A stretch of 64,000 nt of DNA from Chloroflexi bacterium 54-19 (GTDB lineage: Bacteria; Chloroflexota; Chloroflexia; Chloroheliales; Chloroheliaceae): the NCBI GenBank assembly GCA_001898225.1, contig MKTJ01000004.1, positions 1 to 64,000 on the forward strand, written 5' to 3'. The translations under genes were made by a program, and so were the position numbers. This document shows, piece by piece, positions 28,861 to 37,212 of this stretch (the first letter of the stretch is position 1; every line of letters starts with the position of its first letter). The notes below the pieces were generated by a model that did no database searches, had not been told where the DNA came from, and worked only from the letters and a program-made list of their open reading frames with translations.

Positions 28861-28991
28861 CCTGCCGCAGGTTAGCCGGGTAAATTTGCCGGGTTGGTGG
28901 GAATTACTGCTTATATTTAATGGATTGTGTCAAAGCCGCCGGGCCTGGGACTGTCCGGCGCAAAACGGTTTTAACCAGGGGGAACGCGTTA

Positions 28992-29675
28992 ATGGAAGAC
29001 CAAAAAGTGTGGGTGATTGTGCCGGTTAAGGCCCTGGTAGAGGCGAAATCGCGTCTTTCCCCGGTCCTGACCACCGCCCAGCGCCGCAACCTGGCCTTCC
29101 AGATGGCCGGGCATACCCTCTGCGTCCTGCAAACCCTCCAGAAAAAGGGCCTTATCGCCGGGTTCGTCACGGTCAGCCGCGACCCGGTTGTCCGAACTTT
29201 GACCCAGAAATATGGAGGAGTCTTTTTGCCGGAGAAGATAAGCGGCACTTCCCCTGATGTGGCCTTGAACGCGGCCCTGACCCAGGCAGCCCGTTGGACC
29301 ACCGCCACTTATTCCCCGGACGCCCTCCTGATTTTGCACTCGGATTTGCCGTTTTTGCGCTGGGAAGACCTGGCAAACCTGCTGCGGCATGCCCAGGCTC
29401 AGCCCGGCCAGGAAATTGCCCTGCTCAGCCCTGACCGCCATGGGCGCGGCACTAACAGTCTTTTTTTGCGCCCGCCCGCCCTGTTAAATTTTGAATTTCT
29501 CTTTGGGGAAAACAGTTTTAAAAAGTACCAGGATTTTATTAAAGGTGCAGGTTTAGAGCCGACCCTTTACCCCCTGCCTAACCTCGGTTTCGACCTCGAT
29601 TATCCCGAAGATTTAGCCGCCATCTCCCGCCCCTTTTCCAGCCTTTTACTTAATAGCGACTGCCCGGCCATTTAG
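28992..29675 (+). CDS. cofC: 2-phospho-L-lactate (or phosphoenolpyruvate) guanylyltransferase, F420 biosynthesis
   Basis: This 227-residue nucleotidyltransferase makes the GDP-activated phospholactate/enolpyruvyl unit for coenzyme F420. It begins VWVIVPVKALVEAKSRLSPVL, whose VPVK-KSRL core is the CofC nucleotide-binding motif. ALLILHSDLPFLRWEDL carries the metal-binding Asp, followed by LLSPDRHGRGTNSLFLRPP and NLGFDLDYPEDL. ATG 28992 has AGGGGG nine bases upstream; an earlier in-frame ATG at 28920 has no ribosome site. No other F420 genes are nearby. Presence of cofC implies F420-dependent enzymes elsewhere in the genome. Confidence 0.9.
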   Translation: MEDQKVWVIVPVKALVEAKSRLSPVLTTAQRRNLAFQMAGHTLCVLQTLQKKGLIAGFVTVSRDPVVRTLTQKYGGVFLPEKISGTSPDVALNAALTQAARWTTATYSPDALLILHSDLPFLRWEDLANLLRHAQAQPGQEIALLSPDRHGRGTNSLFLRPPALLNFEFLFGENSFKKYQDFIKGAGLEPTLYPLPNLGFDLDYPEDLAAISRPFSSLLLNSDCPAI

Positions 29676-29746
29676 GACGCGCAGTCAAGGTTCGCAACTC
29701 CTGGCTCTTAGCCTTTTATTTGGAGTTTAAGTAAAGTCTTCCTTTT

Positions 29747-29803
29747 TGTCATTCCGTGCTTCGCACGGAATCTCCGGTCCGTTGGACAATATTACAATAA
29801 TTT
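29747..29803. repeat. GTCATTCCG-family intergenic repeat, single copy
   Basis: TGTCATTCCG opens a perfect 9-bp hairpin (29751-29759 / 29763-29771, TTC loop). TCTCCGGTCCGTTGGACAATAT follows, matched almost base for base by the copy at 53800-53845. It lies 72 bp after cofC and may end its transcript. Confidence 0.7.
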
Positions 29804-29848
29804 GTACAAAAAGGCCCCCTCCAAAGGTCTTTGATATATGTTAAAATC

Positions 29849-29867
29849 TTAACACAAGAAGTGTTAA
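29849..29867. promoter_or_regulatory. Inverted repeat upstream of merR-type promoter
   Basis: TTAACAC (29849-29855) and GTGTTAA (29861-29867) form a perfect 7-bp inverted repeat immediately upstream of the -35 box. A GTGTTAA half site recurs at 29919-29925, between promoter and start codon. Confidence 0.5.
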
Positions 29868-29874
29868 AAGGCTC

Positions 29875-29903
29875 TTGACAGTATTACGTCACTATGTTAT
29901 AAC
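29875..29903 (+). promoter_or_regulatory. Promoter of the MerR-type regulator gene
   Basis: TTGACA (29875-29880), a 17-bp spacer and TATAAC (29898-29903) lie just before the GTG start. A near-palindrome (TTACGT 29884-29889 / ACGTAA 29910-29915, centred on TGTTATAACA) overlaps the -10, which suggests autoregulation. Confidence 0.68.
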
Positions 29904-29934
29904 AGTAGTACGTAAGAGTGTTAAAAGGAATGTT

Positions 29935-31038
29935 GTGAAGGAAAAAACCTACAACTTACGCGAACTGGGCCGGGAAGCCGGTGTGACCGAGCGGACCGTG
30001 CGCTACTACATAAAAGAAGGGCTGTTGCCGCCGCCGCAGGGTTCCGGCCCGTTCAGCCGCTACGGCTACGAACACTGGCTGCGGTTGCAATTTATCAAAC
30101 GCTTGAAGGACGAGTACCTGCCTTTGAGCGAAATAAAAAATTTGCTGGATAGCCGCTCGACCTGGGAGCTGGACGAACTGGCCCGGCAAACCGGAATTAC
30201 CCCGACAGGGGCGGCAGGGGCGGCAGGCGATATTTCTGCCAAAGGGCAAGCGGTAACAACAGCCCAAACGAGTGACCCTCTCCGGGCCTTTTTAGACGGC
30301 GGGAGTGGCCGGGCGCGGCTGTTGCGCGAACAGATGGCAACATGGCCCGCCGCTTTGGACGAACCTGCTTCTTTGTCCAGTCCGGTTTCTTTTGAGGCTG
30401 CGCCAGCTCCTTTTATGGATATGGCGAACTTCGCCGCCGGGTCAGCGCCGGAGCCTTTCGCAGAGAGGGCAGAAACGGCTGGGAAAGAGGAAGTTGGCGA
30501 CTCCGCGCCCGAAGAAGAACCTGATCTGCTGCTTAAGCCGCCCGCTCCGCCCTTATACGCCCCGCCAAATGCCGCTCCCAGGGCTTTCTCGTCCCAATCG
30601 TTTAGGGCCGGGGCACCCGGCATGGCTTCGGGAAGCGTGCCAATGCCGCCAAGTGTACCGGGTGCGGCCAATCGGCCCGTTCCGGCGCCGCTGCGCTCTA
30701 TGAAAATGAGCCGGTTCGCGGCCCCGGCGAGTGAAGCGGCTTACGACCGCCCGGCTGAAAGTATTGAACCAGTAACGGCATCTGTAACTCCGCCGGAGCA
30801 AGCCCCGGTTCCACCGCCGCCCGCACCCCTGCTGGCAAGGATGGCTGCGCCCCTGGCTCAACTTCCGCCGGAGAGTAACAAAGAAATCGAAACCGTCACC
30901 GGTCAGACCTGGGAACGAATTGAGGTCGCGCCGGGGGTCGAATTGCACATTGAAAAAAGAATAGCGGATACCCACCGCCCGGCCCTGGCAAACCTGCTAC
31001 AGGCGGCCCGCCGGTTGTTTGGACCAAAGGAGATTTAG
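29935..31038 (+). CDS. MerR-family transcriptional regulator with long Pro/Ala-rich middle and conserved C-terminal tail
   Basis: This protein has 367 residues. Residues 1-75 are a MerR winged helix: YNLRELGREAGVTERTVRYY then IKEGLLPPPQGSGPFSRYG and LRLQFIKRLKDEYLPL. Residues ~75-310 are low-complexity Ala/Pro/Gly with no predicted fold. Residues ~315-367 hold a conserved-looking segment, TWERIEVAPGVELHIEKR, and a final LLQAARRLF helix, probably an effector or dimer module. MerR proteins usually twist an over-long promoter spacer, but the spacer here is a normal 17 bp, so ordinary repression is more likely. GTG 29935 has AAAGGA five bases upstream. menA starts six bases after its stop codon. 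Confidence 0.82.
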   Translation: MKEKTYNLRELGREAGVTERTVRYYIKEGLLPPPQGSGPFSRYGYEHWLRLQFIKRLKDEYLPLSEIKNLLDSRSTWELDELARQTGITPTGAAGAAGDISAKGQAVTTAQTSDPLRAFLDGGSGRARLLREQMATWPAALDEPASLSSPVSFEAAPAPFMDMANFAAGSAPEPFAERAETAGKEEVGDSAPEEEPDLLLKPPAPPLYAPPNAAPRAFSSQSFRAGAPGMASGSVPMPPSVPGAANRPVPAPLRSMKMSRFAAPASEAAYDRPAESIEPVTASVTPPEQAPVPPPPAPLLARMAAPLAQLPPESNKEIETVTGQTWERIEVAPGVELHIEKRIADTHRPALANLLQAARRLFGPKEI

Positions 31039-31044
31039 AACCAG

Positions 31045-31950
31045 ATGAACGTTGATACCGCCCGGCTGACCTATCCCCAGCGCTGGATACTCGCCTCTCG
31101 TCCCAAGACTCTACCCGCCGCGACGGTCCCGGTAATTGTTGGAACAGCCGCCGCCATTAAAGACAATGTTTTCCAGTTCGGCCCGGCCCTGGCAGCCCTA
31201 ATTGGGGCGCTTCTTATCCAGATTGGGGCTAACTTCGCCAACGATGTCTTCGACTATAAAAAAGGGGCCGATACCGCCGAACGGCTCGGCCCCACCCGCG
31301 TAACCCAGGCCGGGATGCTGACGCCCGCCCAGGTCTACGCCGGGATGGTGGTGGTCTTCGGGCTGGCAACCCTGATCGGGATTTACCTGGTGGTGGTCGG
31401 TGGCTGGCCGGTGGTGCTTATCGGGGTCTTCTCGATACTGGCGGCCCTGGCCTACACCGGAGGACCGTTCCCGCTCGGCTATAACGGCCTGGGAGATATA
31501 TTTGTCTTTATCTTCTTTGGATTGGTGGCGGTCTGCGGCACCTATTACGTTCAGGCCGGTACGGTCGGGGCCCTGGCCTGGTGGTGCGCCCTGCCGGTCG
31601 GCTTCCTGGCTACCGCTATCCTGGTAGTCAACAACCTGCGCGACGTCAAGACCGACCGGATAGCCGGGAAAAAGACGCTGGCGGTCCGCTTTGGCGAGAC
31701 CGGGGCCAGGGGTGAGTACGCCGTCCTGGTCATCCTGAGTTACCTTGTGCCGCTGGGTATCTGGTTGAGCGGGGCGGCGGGTCCGGCGGTTTTGCTGGCC
31801 TGGCTGTCGGCTCCGCTGGCCTGGCCGCTCTGGCAGACTGTCTCTCGCCTGGAAGGGCGCATCCTGAACAAAGCCCTGGGCGGCACCGCCCGCCTGGAAC
31901 TGGTCTATGGCATCTGCCTGGCCGCCGGGCTGATAATCTCCCGGTTCTGA
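31045..31950 (+). CDS. menA: MenA-type prenyltransferase (1,4-dihydroxy-2-naphthoate polyprenyltransferase)
   Basis: This 301-residue integral membrane protein (UbiA superfamily, eight or nine helices) attaches a polyprenyl chain to dihydroxynaphthoate in menaquinone synthesis. It begins [20 protein letters not shown], the MenA opening. The first Asp-rich motif reads [12 protein letters not shown] and the second [17 protein letters not shown]. Both bind the Mg-diphosphate of the prenyl donor. It is separated by six bases from the MerR-type gene and co-transcribed, so that regulator may sense a quinone- or envelope-related signal. No other men genes are in the window. Confidence 0.9.
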   Translation: MNVDTARLTYPQRWILASRPKTLPAATVPVIVGTAAAIKDNVFQFGPALAALIGALLIQIGANFANDVFDYKKGADTAERLGPTRVTQAGMLTPAQVYAGMVVVFGLATLIGIYLVVVGGWPVVLIGVFSILAALAYTGGPFPLGYNGLGDIFVFIFFGLVAVCGTYYVQAGTVGALAWWCALPVGFLATAILVVNNLRDVKTDRIAGKKTLAVRFGETGARGEYAVLVILSYLVPLGIWLSGAAGPAVLLAWLSAPLAWPLWQTVSRLEGRILNKALGGTARLELVYGICLAAGLIISRF

Positions 31951-31990
31951 AACCGGGTTTGAACCAGAATTTAACCGGAACAACTTAACC

Positions 31991-32015
31991 GCCGGTCCTG
32001 CCCTTTTGGACCGGC
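31991..32015 (+). other. Stem-loop between menA and the A2M-like gene
   Basis: A perfect 8-bp GC stem (31991-31998 / 32008-32015) lies 40 bp after menA, without a following U-run. It may stabilise or attenuate read-through into the next gene. Confidence 0.4.
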
Positions 32016-32138
32016 ACGACACCCAATTTAACCCTATAACAATCCAAGGGCGTCCGGTTGCGCGTCAAAGCACCCGGAAACGCTCGTAATAGTTCGATTA
32101 ATTGTGTTACTCTAAAAGCGACACAAGGAGTATTTGCT

Positions 32139-35100
32139 ATGCCTAAATTTGTAATTGACCAGTTGGATTACGGCCTGTCCCAGGCTTACGGGTCGCAAGT
32201 GCTGGCCGGGAGCGCCTTTGCTTTTGTTGCGCCCCAGGCTCAGCCGAACGACACCTTACAGGCCGGGCTGCAAAATTTTTACGGAATACCCGCTGCTGGC
32301 ACTCGCCGGGTGCTGCCTTTGCTGCCGGACGGCCTGACCTTCCCCGGCTTCAAAATTAAACCTTTCAAACGGCTTTTCGACCTAGTCCCGGTCCTGGTGA
32401 CCGACAAAGAAATCTACCGCGCCGCGAAAGACCGGGTCCGGTTGCTGGTGGTAACCCCGGCCTGGCTCTACGGTAGCCCCGACCATCCCCAACCCACTAC
32501 CGCCAACCTGACGATTGAAAATAACGGGGTAGTTTTGCGAAATCCGCCGGTGCAATTAAACAGTGATGGGCTAACCCTGGTAGACCTGGGGGCTTTGCCG
32601 CAGGGGCATTACCGGGTTTACTGGCCCGGCACCAATGAGAATGACGATACCAAACCGGCAGAATGTGAATTTAGCAGTGTCGAATATGTCCTGGCTCCCT
32701 TGCAGGCGACCTTGCAGGGTTACGAACTGGCGGGCAACCAGTTAAGTTGCCGCATAAAGGTGGAGCGGTTTAACGAGCCGTTAAATGAGCCGGTCCAGCT
32801 AGAACTCTGGAGCGGGCCGAACCGCCTGGATAGTAATAAAGTTAAGCCGGAGATGCCCGGTATCTACCAGACCCGCTTTAAGGTCAAGCCCAAAAGCCAG
32901 GAGCGGTTGGAAGTGCGGGTCAGCTACCAGGATCTGGTTGCGACCGCCGTCATTCCCAACTCCACCAGGGCCGAGCGCCAGGAAGTCCTTTTCAACCCGC
33001 TCGGCAGCGAGGTAAAACTGAGTTTACAGCCCGGACCGGCCACTCGCGAGGTGCGGGGTCTTTACCTGGGCAGTGGCGGGGCGGTGAGCAATACCCCGGT
33101 GACCCTGGCCGACCCTGCTCCCGATAGCAGGGTAGCGCGACTGCGCTGGCATTCCGCTGCCCAGGCCGCGCGCCTGCTCGTCCTCGATTTGGGTGGAAAA
33201 GTGGTGGAGGACCGCGACCTGGGCCAACTGGCCGCCGGGACCGAACTGGAAGTAACTGTGCCCGCGCCGGGCGGTTTCCTGGCCCTGGGAGCCTGGTTTG
33301 GCGAGAAAGCCTGGGAGGGCTGGTCTTCGCTGGTGGTGCCCTCCACCGGGCAGGTCGAACTAAAAGGCCCGTCCACGGTCCGCCCCGGCCAGACGGTCGA
33401 GTTTAATATCGCTACCGGAAGTCCGGCGGCGGTTTATCTGCTGGTGCGGGATAGCCGCCTGGCCGGGGCGACTCCCCGGGAGCGCTTGGCGGCCACCCTG
33501 AAAGGCGGCTTTGAGGGCGCAGCCAAGTGGGCTACTCTCGGCTATCTTTCCAAAAAGGTGAACGAACTGGCCGACTGGCCGGACCTGACACCCCGCTACC
33601 GCACAATGGCCTTTGGTGGGGCGGTTCCCTCCCCGGTGCGGGCGATGATGCCTATGGCAGTCCCGCCTCCCGCGCCCGGTTCTATGCTGGCGGGTGGCCC
33701 GGTCATGGATATGGCCGCTGTTCCTGACCTGGCTAGAGGGGGGGTGATGTACAAAGGTGGTAAGGCCGCCGAAATGTTCATGGACTATAACGCCGCGACT
33801 ACCGGTCCGGCCCAGGGCGAAGGCCCAGGCCAAGCGACGGTGCGGGAGGATTTCGCGGACGTGGCCTATTGCACGGTCCTAAAGACCGGGCCGGACGGCC
33901 AGGCCAGGGTCAGTTTCAAACTGCCCGAAGCTATCACAGCTTACAGGGTCGAGGCTTTCGCTCTGGGTGCGGGGGGTCGCGAGTGGGCATATACCTCGGA
34001 GAACCTGGAGGTAAACCAACCGCTCTGGGCCGAGTTCAAACTCCCCGCCTTCGTCTATCCGGGCGATTTGGCCCCGGCTGTCCTGGAGGTGAATTGTAAC
34101 AGCGGCAAATTCAGCCTGAAACTACTTTGTGATGGCCGCCCGGTGGCTTTCAAACTGACTGGGGCCGCTCAACTTAACGCCGACTCATTCCAGGGGCAGC
34201 GGGCTAAAGTGACTTTTGAAGCAAGACCGGGGCGGTGGCGGGCCGAACTGCGCGACCTCGTTTCGGGCGAATACGATGTCTCCGAACGGACCGTCGAAGC
34301 CCTGGGCCGCTTTACCAGCCTGGCCCGCCGCTTCCAGGTGCTACTCGCCGGGCAAAGCCTCGACCTGGCTGCGGCGGGGGCGGTCCAACTGCGAGTGCTG
34401 CCGTCGCTCGATACCCCTTTCAAGGTCTTGTGCGACGCCACGACCGATTACAGCCACCGCTGCTGTGAACAAACGGCGTCTAAACTGCTGGCCGGGGTCG
34501 CGGCCCTGGTCGCCGCCGGAAAGGATGACCTGTCGAACGCCCAGTCTAAATATCGCGACGTTGTCCTGGCCGGGGTGGCGCGGGAAAGAAAGATGTATCT
34601 GCCGGGGCGCGGGTTTATGATGTACCCACCGGAGGAGTCGGGCGGCAACCGGGAGCCAAACGATTACTGGGGCAAACTGGCGGCCCGGCACCTGGGCGAC
34701 CTCTCTTACCTGGGCGGGCCGGCCTTCCAGGATCTCGACTCCGACATGCGTGAGGCCCTGAAAGAGTTACAAACGATGGGCGAGAACGCAATGCAGGCTT
34801 ACCGGATACCCCTGGTGCCTGAAAAAATCGAGAGTGGCCGGGACGCTTTCCAGGTAATCCTCAAAAAAGGCCGGAAACAGGCCGAAGCCCTGGCTTACGC
34901 CCGCGCCTCTCTGCAAAACCAGGGAGTCGCGTTTGGAAAGGGGGCGGTGCTGGGCCGTGAAGAAAAAGCCTACGCGGCGGCGACCCTGCTGGCGGGTGGG
35001 GTCCAGTCCGACCTCCTGACCGCTATCAAGGCGGCCAACGACCTGACAAAAGACCTTAACGGAGAAGGACGGCTCTACTCGACGGTTGACTCGGCGGCCT

Positions 35101-35648
35101 TGATTTGCCTGTTGCTCGGCCTCAAGGGGGCCGGTATCGGGACGGATGGCGGCAATAGCCGCTTGAAACTGGACGGTATCGAGATGCCTTTGGCCGAAGC
35201 CCTGGCAAAGAGCGCCAGCGGTGAGGTCCGGCACCTTGAGGTCGTGCAGGGTACGGCGATGGTCGAAATCACTTCTGAAATCGTCGAGGACTGGAACAGT
35301 TTCCGTGACGAAATCCCGGTGAATGTCGAACTGGTCCGGCGCAACCGCAAGGGTTCGTCCATCCGGGTGGGTGATACGGTGGACCTCGTGGTCAGGCTGC
35401 GCGAATATGTTCCCGGCCACCTGCTCCACGTCTGCCTGCCGCCTTCGCTGTCGTCGCTGGAAGGTGGCGGGGAGGTCAAGAAGTTTTCGCTCGATTTCAC
35501 GGGACGCATCGAATTGCGGGTGCCGTTGCGGGCGACTGGCTTCACGCTTGGGCAGGGCGAACACTGGGCGGTTCTCGTCCGCAACATGTTTAACGAGGAA
35601 CAGGCCGGGACGCCCGGTCTGCTGCTGGCCCAGGTCAGCGCCGACTAA
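32139..35648 (+). CDS. Alpha-2-macroglobulin-like protein with thioester motif and no signal peptide
   Basis: This 1169-residue protein has the A2M-domain signature: REDFADVAYCTVLKTGPDG, then FKLPEAITAYRVEAFALGAG and a GDLAP beta turn. A thioester site follows in YSHRCCEQTASKLLAG (Cys775 and Gln778, the CxEQ pattern). Helical alpha/alpha-barrel repeats follow (residues ~780-1060) and a final beta domain (~1080-1169). A2M proteins trap proteases by cleavage of a bait and thioester attack. Unlike periplasmic bacterial A2Ms, this one starts MPKFVIDQLDYGLS without signal or lipobox. A possible bait region is the Met/Pro/Ala-rich stretch around residues 490-560. ATG 32139 has AAGGAG eight bases upstream. 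Confidence 0.78.
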   Translation: MPKFVIDQLDYGLSQAYGSQVLAGSAFAFVAPQAQPNDTLQAGLQNFYGIPAAGTRRVLPLLPDGLTFPGFKIKPFKRLFDLVPVLVTDKEIYRAAKDRVRLLVVTPAWLYGSPDHPQPTTANLTIENNGVVLRNPPVQLNSDGLTLVDLGALPQGHYRVYWPGTNENDDTKPAECEFSSVEYVLAPLQATLQGYELAGNQLSCRIKVERFNEPLNEPVQLELWSGPNRLDSNKVKPEMPGIYQTRFKVKPKSQERLEVRVSYQDLVATAVIPNSTRAERQEVLFNPLGSEVKLSLQPGPATREVRGLYLGSGGAVSNTPVTLADPAPDSRVARLRWHSAAQAARLLVLDLGGKVVEDRDLGQLAAGTELEVTVPAPGGFLALGAWFGEKAWEGWSSLVVPSTGQVELKGPSTVRPGQTVEFNIATGSPAAVYLLVRDSRLAGATPRERLAATLKGGFEGAAKWATLGYLSKKVNELADWPDLTPRYRTMAFGGAVPSPVRAMMPMAVPPPAPGSMLAGGPVMDMAAVPDLARGGVMYKGGKAAEMFMDYNAATTGPAQGEGPGQATVREDFADVAYCTVLKTGPDGQARVSFKLPEAITAYRVEAFALGAGGREWAYTSENLEVNQPLWAEFKLPAFVYPGDLAPAVLEVNCNSGKFSLKLLCDGRPVAFKLTGAAQLNADSFQGQRAKVTFEARPGRWRAELRDLVSGEYDVSERTVEALGRFTSLARRFQVLLAGQSLDLAAAGAVQLRVLPSLDTPFKVLCDATTDYSHRCCEQTASKLLAGVAALVAAGKDDLSNAQSKYRDVVLAGVARERKMYLPGRGFMMYPPEESGGNREPNDYWGKLAARHLGDLSYLGGPAFQDLDSDMREALKELQTMGENAMQAYRIPLVPEKIESGRDAFQVILKKGRKQAEALAYARASLQNQGVAFGKGAVLGREEKAYAAATLLAGGVQSDLLTAIKAANDLTKDLNGEGRLYSTVDSAALICLLLGLKGAGIGTDGGNSRLKLDGIEMPLAEALAKSASGEVRHLEVVQGTAMVEITSEIVEDWNSFRDEIPVNVELVRRNRKGSSIRVGDTVDLVVRLREYVPGHLLHVCLPPSLSSLEGGGEVKKFSLDFTGRIELRVPLRATGFTLGQGEHWAVLVRNMFNEEQAGTPGLLLAQVSAD

Positions 35649-35667
35649 TTTTCGGTAATATAAAAAG

Positions 35668-35700
35668 CCCGGTCTGGCATTGTTCCAGGCCGGGTTTTTT
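35668..35700 (+). terminator. Intrinsic terminator of the A2M-like gene
   Basis: A 10-bp stem with one T-G pair (35668-35677 / 35685-35694) is followed by six Ts, 19 bp after the stop codon. Confidence 0.88.
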
Positions 35701-35832
35701 CATGCAGAAAAAGCAGGGAACTACCTGCCAGGTTAAGACGTCCCTTAATCAGAAAAATATCGCGCTTGCTTTGCTGATAAATTCTTTTCTCGCCACCGGA
35801 ATTTTAAAATTAATTATTAAAGAGTTTGCCAT

Positions 35833-36420
35833 ATGTTTAAGAATTTAAGGCCTATTCCAAAACTTCTGGCCGGGCTGGTTATTTTTGTTTGCCTGGTCCT
35901 GACACTGGTCGCCTGCGGTGACGAAGGAACAACCCCTGTTTTAACACCGGGCGCGGTGCCATCCATTGGGCCTTTTCCATCTGCGAATATCGAGAGTGTT
36001 AAAAAGCAGTGGGAAGCTAGCCTGAACCAGTCCCGGCAGAAATGGGAGGCTAAAAATATTACCAGCTATGACCTGCAACTGGCCTTTACCGATACTTCCT
36101 GGAAACCCATCACCCTTTTCCATGTTACCCTGAAGGATAACCAGGTAGTCGAACATACCCGGCAGCTTATCAGTTCTTTTGCAGGCCCGGAATTAACTCC
36201 CGGCCCGGTCGAAACGAATGTTTTAGCCGCTGGTTATACCGTACCCGGTCTGTTCGATTTAGCGCAAAGCCTGGTAGAAAGCAATTGGACCGAGGGCGAA
36301 ACCATTTTTAAGATTCAATTTGACTCCGAATATTATTTTCCAAGTAAGATTTACCTCGATAACGAGCATTACACTGACCTTCAGAAAGTCTGGGAAGTGA
36401 AGATGTTTAAGCCACTTTAG
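35833..36420 (+). CDS. Lipoprotein, DUF6174-like
   Basis: This 195-residue protein starts with a signal peptide (KLLAGLVIFVCLVLTLVACG), so Cys28 would be lipidated and the protein sits on the outer face of the membrane. The mature part has SRQKWEAKNITSYDLQLAF, a W-x-x-x-N-I-x-x-Y pattern like DUF6174. VTLKDNQVVEHTRQ and a late YFPSKIYLDNEHYTD beta region follow. Function is unknown. ATG 35833 follows a weak AAAGAG site. It is a single gene and converges with the DUF5317 gene 19 bp away. Confidence 0.65.
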   Translation: MFKNLRPIPKLLAGLVIFVCLVLTLVACGDEGTTPVLTPGAVPSIGPFPSANIESVKKQWEASLNQSRQKWEAKNITSYDLQLAFTDTSWKPITLFHVTLKDNQVVEHTRQLISSFAGPELTPGPVETNVLAAGYTVPGLFDLAQSLVESNWTEGETIFKIQFDSEYYFPSKIYLDNEHYTDLQKVWEVKMFKPL

Positions 36421-36439
36421 GGGTAATTCTAGAGGTTAT

Positions 36440-37078
36440 TCAACCGAGGGGGACCGGGGTATGGGTGGGGGTTTCTATATCGGAGTCTTTGCTGCTGGTT
36501 TTTTTGGGTTTGGGCTGGAAGTGACCGAGCATGGTCTTGATTACAAAAGCGGCCAGCCCAATCGAGATAATCATGTCCCCGATGGAATAGACATTTGAAT
36601 CAAAAAGAGGCAGCGGTATATAGAGTACATCTCCCATCCAACCTAACTGGCTGGCGGCGGTGAGCGGGGTGCGGTAGGAAAGTTCGGAATGTTCGGCGAA
36701 TTTCTGGGCGATACTGGCGACGGTTTCACCGGACGCCAGGCTCAACTTATCGAGGTCAACCGGGATAGCGCCCTGGTTCTGAGCGATTACGACAATATTA
36801 CAGGCTGTCCCGATAATAATCAGCCAGAAACTCCACCCGTACTGCCGGTTATAGAGCAGGCCCAGCAGCAGCACGGACATTGAAATCATATAGATTAAAT
36901 TGCCGTTCTGGACCAGCCAGGGCCAGGCTGCCAGGGGGGTAGCGAGAATAACCAGTTGGACCGCCAGGCTGAGCAGGATGAGCGAGAACCCTTGCAGCTT
37001 TAATTCGGCCAGATTGGTAATTTTACCCTTCAGGATAAACCCGACAATGATTCCGATTGCAATCCCAATAAATAACAT
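36440..37078 (-). CDS. DUF5317 membrane protein
   Basis: This 212-residue protein has about five helices: residues ~2-18, 30-50, 58-76, 80-100 and 178-198. The family pattern is visible as LYNRQYGWSFWLIIIGTACN, NQGAIPVD and SQLGWMGDVLYIPLPLFDSN, then VYSIGDMIISIG. DUF5317 is common in Chloroflexota and clostridia and its function is unknown. I use ATG 37078; a TTG at 37111 would add 11 residues but neither start has a strong ribosome site. Confidence 0.8.
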   Translation of the reverse strand: MLFIGIAIGIIVGFILKGKITNLAELKLQGFSLILLSLAVQLVILATPLAAWPWLVQNGNLIYMISMSVLLLGLLYNRQYGWSFWLIIIGTACNIVVIAQNQGAIPVDLDKLSLASGETVASIAQKFAEHSELSYRTPLTAASQLGWMGDVLYIPLPLFDSNVYSIGDMIISIGLAAFVIKTMLGHFQPKPKKTSSKDSDIETPTHTPVPLG

Positions 37079-37212
37079 TAAGCTGTTTCTATAAATTATC
37101 TGGAAGCCCAAAAAGGAGAGTTTTCTTTTTGGCAGATGACAATAAGTTCAACCCTGATTTTATATTGTAGATATTATTACAAATCGTGGGTTAAAGCAAT
37201 TGGAAGAAACTC

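Larger units (their letters stand above)
28521..28991. other. Divergent intergenic region and cofC leader
   Basis: This 471-bp gap lies between the acyl-CoA dehydrogenase and cofC. It holds the cofC promoter candidate and a long inverted repeat in the presumed leader (listed separately). I see no gene. Confidence 0.65.
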
